Of a stretch of 64,000 nt of DNA, positions 9,666 through 19,928 are shown piece after piece. The notes beneath the pieces were generated by a model. It was not told the origin of the DNA. It searched no databases and was given only the letters and a program-made list of their open reading frames with translations. Position numbers and translations under genes: made by a program. The number at the start of each line of letters is the position of its first letter. Within the stretch, counting starts at the first letter, position 1. This DNA comes from Laburnicola sp. R22_1 (taxonomy: Eukaryota; Ascomycota; Dothideomycetes; Pleosporales; Didymosphaeriaceae): contig JACONQ010000001.1 of the NCBI GenBank assembly GCA_014281115.1, positions 3,286,001-3,350,000 of the forward strand, written 5' to 3'.

Positions 9666-10446
9666 TCATAACCACGCCCAAGTCACAGGGACTCTACCCA
9701 GATCAGCATCAGCCATCTTATCAAACATAGCAGGGCTGACGTCGATGTCAGTCGGTTGACACCCCGTACCTAAGCTTGTTAGTCACACATGTCCATCCGC
9801 GAGAGCGCCAGCCAAGAGCAAGCAAGACTCACAGCGATCCACCACAGTCACATCGATGCTGACCTGCTTCCCATCCTCCCTCTTCCTGGTAGCTCGTATC
9901 TTCCTTCCACAGAGCGGGTTCTGGTTCGGGTCGCTGCCTTTCTGCACCGCGTCGAACGTGGCATGCGCGACGGCTACGACGGCAGAGTCATCGTCGGAGT
10001 CGATGCCACAGGCTCCTAGTGCGGGGTTGTAATATGTCAAGTCACCGGTGTAGGTTTGCGCCTTATCGGGGAGGGGAAGATTCTGGTCCCTTGACAGCCA
10101 CAGCGTCAGCAAAGACAGGTTTAGATGGCGACTGGAGGGGGCAAACGGACTTGTCTTTACTTAAACCCACCCCGAGGCCTACTGCAAGCGCAACAATACA
10201 CAATATCGCAGCAAGAACAGCGCAGAGGAAAATGCGCCGCGAAAGACCTAGATAGCGCTTATAAGGAGGGAAGGCGCGATCGAAGCCGTCGGCAATAGCC
10301 CAGCGAGTCGTTGTAGATCCAAAATGCATTCTCTTTCTATGTGCTGTGCCCTCTTCTGGCAGCTCCCAGCCTTCTGCATTATAAAAATTGCCGTGCGCCG
10401 GCTCTGGCGCCTTCAATTCCTTCGATGTCGCATCCAGACCGGACAT
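9666..10446 (-). CDS. Single-pass membrane protein with double-psi beta-barrel (RlpA-like/barwin-type) domain
   Basis: Exons read as 10446-10151, 10089-9833 and 9769-9666 (218 aa). The ATG at 10446 has a good context (GCCATGT); an in-frame ATG 12 codons upstream is possible. Residues 1-70 are a cytosolic tail. A transmembrane helix follows at about 71-95 (RRIFLCAVLAAILCIVALAV), giving type II topology, then a DPBB domain: TYTGDLTYYNPALGACGIDS, NPLCGRKI, VTVVDRC and, after intron 2, TDIDVSPAMFDKMADADLGR up to the stop. The three Cys-containing motifs are those of fungal expansin/barwin-like DPBB proteins. In related secreted proteins the fold binds or loosens wall polysaccharides; here it would be tethered facing the wall side (inference). 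Intron 2 (9832-9770) is clean. The boundary of intron 1 is less certain, since donor 10150 keeps the frame but other pairs are possible. Confidence 0.78.
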
Positions 10447-10956
10447 GGCGACGCGTAACGGTAGAGGGTGTATTGGTACCACAGAAAAGCAGAGCTAAAG
10501 CATGCTGAAAGGAGCGGAAGCCTCAGGTAGAGCAACCTGGGGTATGTAATATGTACACGGACGTGGGGGAGGGATGAGTCGTCCACAGGTGGAGTGCGGG
10601 ATGTGGGTGTGGGTCATAGACTCATAGCTGGGGAAAGGGGCGTGCAGGCTACCGGCGATTGTTCGGCGATCTCCGCCACCATCTCCGGGAGATAGCCGAG
10701 ATAAGAAACGCCTGACTCCGCGTGTTCTTCTCCGACGTGATTCACAGATTCACATGTACACCTTGCACCCCCATTTCTCGATCCCGAGCAACCTGCGGTA
10801 ACGCACAAACAGGGCTTGGCTCGCAACCATTCGTTTTGCCATCGCGCTTTCAAAAACTTGCCACAACCCTTCGACCGGCCACCACAAACCTCGCCCCTCC
10901 ATCTGCCCGCCGCGATCACCTCTACGCACACGCCACTGGCCGCCAGCGCCCCGACC
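10447..10956. promoter_or_regulatory. Shared upstream region of the divergent DPBB and CUE1 genes
   Basis: A 510-bp interval between two start codons on opposite strands, so it must hold both promoters and 5' UTRs. The CUE1 side is CA/CCA-rich just before the ATG. No individual binding site is claimed. Confidence 0.5.
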
Positions 10957-11608
10957 ATGGCAGAGCAGACGCTGAATATACCCCAAATACTCGTCTTCCT
11001 GGTCGTCACCGTCCTCGCCGTACGGTGGTACTTCAGCAAACCTTCGAGCAGCGCGAGAGACCCTCACGCCGTGGGCTATGCCGCACCGAGGGTAACAGCC
11101 GCGCATATCGACCAAGTCGCGCAGATGTTCCCGCAGCTGGATCGAAGGGCCATAGCCTGGGACTTGAGCAAGAATGGCAATAATGTGGCTGCGACGACGG
11201 AGAAGGTGCTCAGTGGGCGGACCCTAGAAATGGTGAGTCTTTTGGCGCCGGAGACGCAACAGCCAGCTTGTTGGTGTTGTGGCTGGAGTTTCGTTGCCAG
11301 GACCGGATTGCTAACATGTCCAACAGCCGCCAGTGACGTTCCAGCCACCCCCGCGGAGCACACCCACACCCTTACGCACCCCGACACCGCAAGCGAAGCC
11401 CGCACAACCCGACTTAATAACGCGCTACAACCTCGCTTCGAAGATTGGAAAGGATCCCGAGCCAGCCGCCGCAGAGCAGCCGAAGAAAGCTTGGTCACAG
11501 GACAAGAACGAGAGGCAGGCGAATCTGCAGAGGCGGAGAGAAGAGATGATTCTGGCGGCGCGGAGGAAGATGGAAGAGAAGGCGAAGACTTCGGGAGGGT
11601 CAGCGTGA
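10957..11608 (+). CDS. CUE1: CUE-domain ER protein, Cue1-like Ubc7 recruiter for ER-associated degradation
   Basis: Two exons, 10957-11232 and 11327-11608 (185 aa), separated by a 94-nt intron (GTGAGT...AACAG). Residues 8-25 (NIPQILVFLVVTVLAVRW) form an N-terminal membrane anchor. Residues about 48-90 form a CUE domain (ITAAHxxQVxxMFPQLDRRA type), including the MFPQ motif and LSKNGNNVAATTEKVL, which bind ubiquitin in this family. The C-terminal helix (about 150-180, KNERQANLQRRREEMILAAR) matches the Ubc7-binding region of yeast Cue1. The protein is close to the yeast length (203 aa). Known role of the family: anchors the E2 Ubc7 at the ER membrane and stimulates ubiquitin-chain elongation with the Hrd1/Doa10 ligases. 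ATG context is ACCATGG, near ideal. Shares its upstream region with the divergent DPBB gene. Confidence 0.87.
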
Positions 11609-13261
11609 AAAGGAGACCAACATGAGTTATGGGCTTTGTAAGCCGCAGACTTTGGCGTTCATGGGTAAGCCGCTGGAGGTCGATGGAGGCTGAAGACATT
11701 CAATGAGGAACTTCGCGCACTTTCGGTTCACTGTATCATACTGTGAGGGAACGCAGTGAGGTTGTTGGAGGCTGAAGACGTGTGTAGCATAACATCAGAA
11801 GACAACCAAATACGCGTATTTCAAGTCGAGCCATCGAAATGATGAGGACATGACACTTTCATCACTTCTGCATTGAGTCAGACTCCGCGAAAATCCAACA
11901 CACTCAACCACACAAAGCCGTAAATAAGGCACTTCCAAAACCAAGACGTGCATCTTCTTCACCTGAGTCACGGTCCATCAGTGCACCATACCACCCCATG
12001 TACCCCTTATACTGCCCACTTTCTTTGCCCAATCTCCCCCTATATCCGACATCATCACACACTCCACACTTACCCCATTCTAAAAAGCTACCACTAAAGC
12101 GCAACACTAGTAAAACATCCCCTCCACGCATGTCGTGATCCCACACATCTAAGCACCACATCTCTTACCCACAAGATACATAGCGCGCAACCACGAGTTC
12201 CATAAACGCAGAGGTTTAGAAACGCTTCATATGTAGGTATCCCCTCATTGTTCGTCACTTGGGTAGACCGATGGAATAGAAAGTATTAATACGCGCCTCG
12301 AGCATCGGGTTTGAAAGGCGCATTCGGTAGCTGTATCGTGATGCTACCATGTCAATATGTGAATTTCATGGCCTTTGTAGCGTTGGAATCGGACTGGTTA
12401 GTTGGCGAGACTGTTTAAGTGTGATGGATACCGGTACCTAGTGGATGAGGTTGTTGTCTATACACTGTATACAGTACTACAGCTGGTTGGAGACGGGTTG
12501 CGCTTACCTTTTCCGGTTAGTGTAGTTTCAAACCACAACTACATACCTACAACTTCCAAAGCTATCGTGCACTACACATCAGCCTAATATTTTTAGAGGC
12601 TAATATGAACAAACCAAGCTCTGCACAACATCAGAAGAATGCAGAGTCCAAGCACCAAGAATAATCAGATCAGCCAACAGCAAAGGAAGCTCGCAAAACC
12701 GCCAATGACATGAACCACAATAGCGCCGCTTCAACGTACTGTCGCCGCAGAATCTGCCTCCAAGCCCACTTCGCACTCGTGTAGGACATCACTATTCCCT
12801 ACGTAAAAAAGGTTCTGGATCGTGGAGTTACGTGGAAAGAAGTTAAAGCCAGCGACCAGGCTGAGATGTTAGAAAAAGTCGATACGGAACTTGCGAGGGA
12901 GGAGATTCCTCGAGTGCAGCGGGGATTTTGGCGTGGCGGATGAGTAGAGCTGTTAGTAATCGTAAGTGGGATATGTACTGTGAACGGTGGTTGCGTTTTG
13001 TCACTGTGGCTGCTATTATTCACCATCTGGCAGAGAGAGAAAAAATTATCGGCCTGTCAAAACCTCGAGAACTACGGTCTGTAGCACGTCGTCTGTTACC
13101 GCATCCACGGCTTCTGCTACAATAAAGTCTTCCGAGCCGCAGCGGCCCTATGATCCTATTCGGGATGTGTGACGGGATGAAGTGGAGTGAAGTAGACGCC
13201 AAGCAATACGAGGGCACGAGCTTTGCCTTCAGCTCCTCCACGCTCGTAATCACCATCACTG
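11609..13261. other. Intergenic, no supported gene
   Basis: About 1.6 kb with only short unsupported frames on both strands. It contains the CUE1 3' flank and unremarkable DNA of medium GC. No tRNA, repeat or conserved coding signal was recognised. Confidence 0.5.
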
Positions 13262-13974
13262 TTGTCTGTCTCCTTATATCATCAGTACACAACATCCAAC
13301 CAATCCCGACGCACAAATTCCAGGACACGAGCTTACTGTCTCCCTGCACTGCTCGCAACGATCGACTTCTATCTTTGTTTCAACTTGTATTTCAGAAACT
13401 ATAACTTTGATGAACTCTTCGAGTTTGGTTCAGAATTCCAATTGCGCTTCGCAAGCTGGTGTTTGGATTTTCGAACCCTGTATCTGGTCTTCGGCCTCAC
13501 CTGGTTTCTTGGGCTTTTACTGTCCATCCACCTCACCATCGTCATCATGAGTACCAGGTCTGGCTCTCGCAAACCAGGAACATGTGGCTATACAAGATCA
13601 GATCGATGCTGCAATCGGGTTGGCCTATAAGAAGTTTGATAAACATGGCGGCTAAATCAGCACCGTGGACCCTTGACGTCCTATCGCTTGTGTTCATGAG
13701 GGGACACCTGACGGGTTTCATGTTATTTCGAGGACGACAACGAAACCAAGAATCCTCGCTCTCGTTTGGACAAATATTAGCATTAGCAGTCTGGCTCCCC
13801 GTCTTGATCGAGTTCGGCTATATCTACGTCCAGGGCCCAAAGGAAGCTTTGACGGGACGGATGGTGAAGCCGCATCGCGTCGTATCAGGAGATGAGGAAG
13901 AGAGCAGCAGGACACGGGAATGCCATGACGATGCTGGACAGGAACTTTTCAACATCAACGGATGGTGGTATTGA
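13262..13974 (+). pseudogene. Fragment of a multi-spanning membrane protein of unknown function
   Basis: Two overlapping plus-strand frames look like parts of one gene. The first (13262-13630) contains hydrophobic runs such as ALLATIDFYLCFNLYF and LYLVFGLTWFLGLLLSIHLT. The second (about 13600-13974) has a transmembrane-like end (FGQILALAVWLPVLIEFGYI) followed by a charged tail. This resembles the C-terminal part of uncharacterised fungal membrane proteins of the type QxxALxVWxPVLIEFxYI; the resemblance is from memory of the pattern only. An intron may join the two frames, but no 5' end with a good start was found, so it is a partial or decaying gene. It could be an intact short gene with an unusual intron layout. 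Confidence 0.42.
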
Positions 13975-14382
13975 CAGGATATCAAAAGAAAGCGGAGCAC
14001 AGCATCACGAACATGGGCAAAAAGTCTCTTTGGTTCAGTGACGAGGACACACGAATGGGTTTCAAATTATTAGTATCGCGGCGAGGTCCGGACATAGCCG
14101 GGCCGCGGGGAGATAGAGCGCAAGACAACGCAAGAAACAAGCAAGCAAGACAGAAAACAAAAATACAAGAAAGAGAAACGCAGAGAGAAACGCAAGATAA
14201 GACAAGGCAAGAACAAAAACAAAACCCGAACACAAGCTCCTCTCCACGACTGACCAGCAGCCGCAAAACCCCGACCCCAACCCAGGACCGAACCAGCAGT
14301 CCCCAACCCCCAAACCCACCCCCAACGTCCAGCCGAACCAGCAGCCCGCACAAACACTCCCCTCTCCCCCCCACCCCACCCC

Positions 14383-14907
14383 CTAAAACGTCTCCCCCCA
14401 CGCCCTCTCCCCCACCCTCACATCCGACGACTCAGGAAACACCTCAATCGCCACCTCGGCCAACCTCGTATCCACCCTCGCAGCCCGCCTCTCCCCTGCA
14501 ATCAACTGCAAACTCGCCATCGTCCCCGCCATCATGACGGGGTTCGCGTTCTGGCGCACAATCTCGCGCACCGCGACCGTCATGTCGTCGCGCTTGACAT
14601 GCGACTGGCCGTGCGGCGCGTCCGCGACGGCCAGCTGCTGCAGGAGCGCGTAGCCGGCCGCGACTTCTGCTTTCTCCTGCCGGAGGGCGGCGAGCTCGGC
14701 GGTGAGGGTGGTGATGGTGTTGCGGAGGGCGGCAAGCTCCTCCTCGGCGGCGGCGGCCGTCTTCTTCTTCGACTTGGTCTTTTTGACCTTGTTGGTGGTG
14801 GTGGTAGTGGTGCCGCCATGACCAGCACGACGGGGGCGAGTGGTGGGTGCCAGACCGGGGGCGAGGGCTTGGCTGGTGGCGGCGGCAGCAGCGCGAGTGA
14901 TGACCAT
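14383..14907 (-). CDS. Small basic coiled-coil protein of unknown function, 174 aa
   Basis: A single-exon frame of 174 aa from ATG 14907. Residues 1-37 are rich in Ala, Pro and Arg, residues 38-52 form a Lys/Thr cluster (NKVKKTKSKKKT, a possible nuclear localisation signal), and residues 54-92 form a probable coiled coil with heptad Leu (EEELAALRNTITTLTAELAA and onward). The C-terminal half is mixed and contains VAVREIVRQNANPVM. No recognised domain. Codon use is GC-rich in third positions, as in neighbouring real genes. The 3' flank (14100-14380) is extremely CA/CCA-rich. Regarded as a probable gene because of codon bias and the heptad pattern, but overlapping long antisense frames mean it is not certain. 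Confidence 0.5.
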   Translation of the reverse strand: MVITRAAAAATSQALAPGLAPTTRPRRAGHGGTTTTTTNKVKKTKSKKKTAAAAEEELAALRNTITTLTAELAALRQEKAEVAAGYALLQQLAVADAPHGQSHVKRDDMTVAVREIVRQNANPVMMAGTMASLQLIAGERRAARVDTRLAEVAIEVFPESSDVRVGERAWGETF

Positions 14908-17560
14908 CTTAGCGATGGTGGTGATGGTGGTGGTGGTGAAGGATAAGATGGTGGCGCGAAGCGCAGAGCAAGAGAGAATTTATGATAGTATAGAGGATGG
15001 GACTTGTAAAGCAAAGGATCTAAGGAGGAAAGGGAAGGAATTGGGAGAGAGATGTGGGATGGTATTTATACTAGGGGGAGGTAGAAGTGACAATAGGATG
15101 AATGGTGGTATTGTGCTGAATAGATGCATAACTGTAAGGTTGAGGGCGGGAGGACTGGTATTGTCCTGAATAGCGATCGATGTGCAGCTTGGCGGTGCGA
15201 TGATAGTAGGGAGATTCTGTTTCGGACGCTTGGGGTGGACAATAGGAAGTGAATAGCGCTAGGGTGGGCGGGAGAAAAGAAGTGGCTGTGTTGGGGGAGT
15301 GAACGCTGGGTTGGGGAGATTGGGAAAGTGAATTGGCTGTGGAAATTGGAAAGTGAAAGCGACATTGGGAACTTTGACATCCTTGGGCTAAACACCCTAT
15401 CTAAATGCTAAACTTAGTTGTGACGCTTCGCATCCTGCTAAAGGCTTTTCTAGAGATCTAAGTGGACGTACGTTTTATACACATGAAGAAGGGATTTAAT
15501 TCCTCTCCAGAATAATGGTTGCGTCTTCACTCGCCTAACATACAATACCTACTTTTAAATCTTTCTCATCGATGTTTATATACCTCATCTTCTATACAAA
15601 TAATTCAACAACCTAGTGCCCATCAAGTTCCCAAGCAACACGTTTACAACACATACTCCCTTAAAAGTAAACAGATAAAATGTTAGCGGTGACAAACACA
15701 TACCGGTCTATGCGTTGAATAACACCTTGCCATGGAACAAGCCTACCATTTCTAGATACAAAACACGACTATTATGTAGATAAATTCTCATCCCACGGTT
15801 TGGTTCTGGAGACATCAACGAGTGCGTTAAGTTCTCTTATTATTAGCACTCCCTGGAGTAGTAGTAGGGAACATATATGCGAGAGAACAATGCTTTCACT
15901 ACCGAACTCTGATGTGTGCGTGGTGTGCTCCCGAGCACATGTCCACAAGAGATGCGGATTAGTAAAGATAATGCAGTAGCGTGGGGATCACAGAGAAGAT
16001 ACAGTGATTCACGGATACATACGCCCACGCACACGATGACGGCGATGCGAATGAACCCTAGCACAACGGCGCACTACCATAATGACATCGATAATGCGAG
16101 CCATGTCACCTAGAGCCGAGAGAAAGAAAATTTACATGCTGGGATGTAGGTCGTCACCCTGGAGAAGACACTTCGCCGACCGAGGTTGGCTTTCTTTGTC
16201 TCTGGTGTATAGGGTGCGTGTCTTTGTGTGAATCGACAACGGATAGGACTTTTCTCGTTCGGAGGAAACGCTAAGAGCATGCCTTTTGATACAATTTGGC
16301 AAGGGTTATGACGTTTGTGGCTTTTATATTTAGCCCCTGGGACGGACATCTGGACTGGACCGACGCGCTCGCTAGCTGAAGCACTCACCACGCGGCTCGA
16401 ATGACGCAGTGAGAGAGACGTCAAGACATGCATGCGTGTCTAGGCCGGCGATTCTGGATGTGTATGTGCGCTTGCCCGTGGTATCTCTACCAAGGAAGCA
16501 GAATATGGGAGAATGTTTCAAATGCGCCGCATTGACGAATGCGCGGGCGAGAGACAGTCGCACAATCGGATGGACAGGAAGGCACCGGATTTGTGATCGG
16601 CGGTTTGCTCACTTTCGAATGTTTACTGCGACTCGGGGACGGATAGCTAAAGATATAAAAATCTGTTAATCTCGAAGTTGGAATGGTCGACCGCTGTAGC
16701 CGCCAGTGCGTATCTACGCCCAACCACGAAACACAACACCTCAGCAGAATCCCACAAGGATTCAAGATATCAGCATGGCCAGCGACTGCGAAGTTGTTCT
16801 CGGGGATGCACCGGGAATGCGCACGGGGATGTACTTGCTCAGCACGCCAAGCCGCGACATGTGGCCGGGATAGCTCCAGTGCGCCTTTGCTAAATAAGGC
16901 CGCCGTACTACACTCTCACGTAACCGCCTGGATGTAGCAAGTATCGTAATTCCCGTCGGGGAAGGCTGGCTGACTGATATCTGGCCACAAAAGCACCCCG
17001 CGGGGCTTGGCATGCATCTGTCAACACCACCACGTCAGCCTCGCGTAGACCAAAGCGTCGACAACGGCCAATCCACGAGCACAAAGCCCGCGGGTTAGGG
17101 CATAAATGTAGTTAGATAGCCAGGCAGAGTGAAACATGGACCTGAGACCGTATTAGGGCGACGGGGTATGCAACCCACACTAGGATGCCGGGCGGCGGCG
17201 TAGCCAGACGTGCACAGGGTGATGATGTGATGGTGAACAGCAAGGCTGTGTGGTACCATGGAGGGATAGCTGAATTTGGGCGGCTGTAAGGCCACCTGCT
17301 GGGCGGCGACTGAGTTGTAGATTTGTGGTAGATCTGTTGTGTTGGTTAGTGATCAGAAGAGGTGGTTTAATAGCCCTGGGCCGGATGCTCACTGCTCGAG
17401 TACGGACAATTGTCGACTACCTCAACACCTGGACTTTCCAGCCATTGCGGTGTTGGATAGCATCAGCGCAATCTCCGAAGCATTGTCTGGGCCTTTGTTC
17501 TCTCTGTCTCTTGAATTCGAGTCGCCATGTTTGTCAAAGAAACCTTGGAAGTCTGTTGCG
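14908..17560. other. Long intergenic region before the MFS gene
   Basis: About 2.65 kb with no supported gene on either strand. Short frames exist but lack domains, signal peptides or plausible splice continuity. 15400-15850 is moderately AT-rich and may hold decayed repeat DNA. 16700-17560 has higher GC and probably includes the MFS promoter and 5' UTR. Confidence 0.45.
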
Positions 17561-19410
17561 ATGGCAACTACCTCCCTCCCGATGATTGAGGAAGGAACGG
17601 ACGAAATGACGTACAAAACGACAAATTGCCCACCGCGCGCTGAGCACGGCCCCGTATCACCACTCGAAGCTTCCACAATGGATTTGGCAAGCGGCACCCA
17701 CACACCCAAGACGACCGACTCGTCTGCGTCGTCCATCACCATGGATCTCGAGAAGATGGACATGCCGACTGAGAACTGGAAGCCTCAGAAGAAGGAATGG
17801 TTCATCATGATCAGTCTCGCCATCATCTCGCTCATGGTAGCGCTCGATGCGACCATTCTGGTGACGGTCCTGCCCGTGAGTTAGCTTCACCTCAATTCGA
17901 GGTCGCCGTCTTTACTTACTTCTCAACAGCAAATGACAGTAGCACTCGGCGGAACTTCCATCGATGCATTCTGGGCAGGTACATCCTATCTTTTGTCGAG
18001 CGCAGTGTTCCAGCCTGTCATCGCCTCGATATCGGAGCTCTTCGGTCGACAGCAGCTTCTCGTCTTGTCGCTGGTGTTCTTCGCCGTGGGCACCATTCTT
18101 TGTGCCGTCGCGAATGACTTCACTGTCATGCTGGTCGGGCGAAGCATCCAGGGTGTTGGCGGCGGCGGCATCATCACCCTCAGCCAGGTCATTTTCTGCG
18201 ACATCGTCCCGTTGAGGTTCCGCCCCAAGTACTTCGCCACTGTACTGAGTGCGTGGTCCATCGGAACAATCATTGGACCGGTCGTCGGAGGAGCTCTTGT
18301 CATGACGACGACCTGGCGATGGGTCTTCTACATCAACTTCCCCTTCTGTGGCCTCGGATTTGTTCTTGCCTTCCTCTTCGTAAGGCTCAATACGACGTCC
18401 CAGTTCACGCTTGCGCAGAAGCTGAGGCAGACGGACTGGATTGGCGCCCTGCTCTTTCTGGGCAGTACTACGGTCCTTCTCGTGGGCCTTTCGTGGGGAG
18501 GCGTCATGTACGCGTGGCAATCGGCGCAGACTCTGATTCCGCTCATTGTAGGTGTGGCTGGCGTGGCAGCCTTCGTAGCATGGCAAATTTGGTTCAAGCC
18601 GCGAAGCCTCCTGCCCATGTCCATCTTTTATTGTCCTTCGGCCGTCTTTGCGTTTTATTGCGCACTGGCGCACGGCTTTCTCGTAAGCACAACCTTCTCC
18701 ATCCGACACGATATCAGCTAACGTCTCTCCAGCTTGTCTCTTCGCTCTACTATGTCCCTTTCTACTGCATGTCGGTCCGTGGCTCGTCGTCAACCCGTGC
18801 TGGCATCGATATCTTCCCAGCGCTTTTCATGCTGCTACCAGGCTCTATAGTCGTCGCCGCCATCACCACGCGTCTCGGCCGTTTCCGGTGGGCGATCTGG
18901 ATCGGGTGGGTACTGGTCACACTCGGCTCCGGGTTGCTGCTGTTGCTCGACGTGCACACCAAGTATGTTGTCCTTGCGGTCAGCTTGGGTATCTTTGGTG
19001 TCGGCTGCGGCATGGTGCTCACGAGTGTCAACGTTGGCATCCAAGCGATCGCAAAGGTCGAAGATGCTGCCATGGCTGCCAGCATGTACGGCTTCATGCG
19101 TAGCGTCGGCATGCCTCTCGGTGTAGCAATCAGCGGTACCGTCTTCCAGAACGCCATGTCCAGCCAGCTGTCTACCCTAGGGCTTCCGAAAGAAATTGCG
19201 CACGACTCGGAACGCTACGTCTACGTCTTGCGCAACATGGACCTCGATGATCCACTGAGGACCGCCATCCTCGAATCGTACCTACACGGCTTTCATTGGG
19301 TCTTTATCGTGATGACATGTGTAGCTGCGAGCGCTTTGGCAGTTTCGCTCTTCATCAAGAAGTTCGACATGAACAAGAAGCTGCAGAGCAGATTCACGGT
19401 GCGGCCGTAG
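17561..19410 (+). CDS. MFS drug:H+ antiporter-type exporter (DHA2-like, 14 TM)
   Basis: Three exons, 17561-17875, 17930-18682 and 18733-19410 (581 aa), with introns of 54 and 50 nt (GTGAGT...ACAG; GTAAGC...CCAG). A cytosolic N-terminus of about 80 residues is followed by TM1 (FIMISLAIISLMVALDATIL) and DAFWAGTSYLL, the usual TM2 signature. Motif A is SELFGRQQLLVLSLVFF; the antiporter motif C region is GTIIGPVVGGALVMTTTWRW followed by VFYINFPF. A cytosolic loop and a second half with GIFGVGCGMVLTSVNVGIQ complete the fold, and the length fits 14-TM DHA2 exporters. Likely exports toxic or secondary metabolites across the plasma membrane; the substrate is unknown. No biosynthetic gene is next to it: the left side is empty and the right side is the AT-rich island. 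The start at 17561 was chosen because the upstream in-frame sequence looks non-coding. Confidence 0.88.
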
Positions 19411-19412
19411 GT

Positions 19413-19446
19413 CGGCCCAACGCGACACGCGGCCCAACGCGACACG
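19413..19446. repeat. Perfect 17-bp tandem duplication
   Basis: CGGCCCAACGCGACACG occurs twice back to back, three bases after the MFS stop codon, in its 3' UTR. Confidence 0.85.
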
Positions 19447-19928
19447 GCGTCCTCGCCCATAATACGCCGCTAGCGCGAGTTTTGATGTCTTTTTTGTTTT
19501 GTTTTACGAAGCGAACGGGCGAGACTGCATGGCACGCATCCTTAACTATATACAGCTAGGGCTTATAACTTGAAAATAGCTTACTCACCTAAATTTGTAT
19601 ATATAATATATATTTAAAACCTATTTTTAATTACTTACTAAGTGGTGTTATCGCTATATAGTCCCTAATTTAATGCGATCTACGCATGTATTTTAACACT
19701 ACCTACCTATAGTATTATTATTAGCAGCAGCACTGGCAGTAGCGACACTATATCGCTCGGCTCTCCTTACCCCCCTAGAACTTAACTAAAATTAACTTTA
19801 ATAGTTAATTTAATAGTTTTTACTAAGTTAACTCTATTAATATAAAAAGCTTACTATATATTTTAGTTATTAGTAATAATAGTTTTTTGTACTATATACT
19901 ATATATATATTAACATATTCTATTAGTA

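Noticed and set aside
12402..13172. Small plus-strand frames 60-75 aa long
   Set aside because: No signal peptide, domain or spliceable neighbours; expected by chance at this GC.
17912..18793. 293-aa minus-strand frame
   Set aside because: Antisense of the MFS exporter exons, charged low-complexity translation without a domain.
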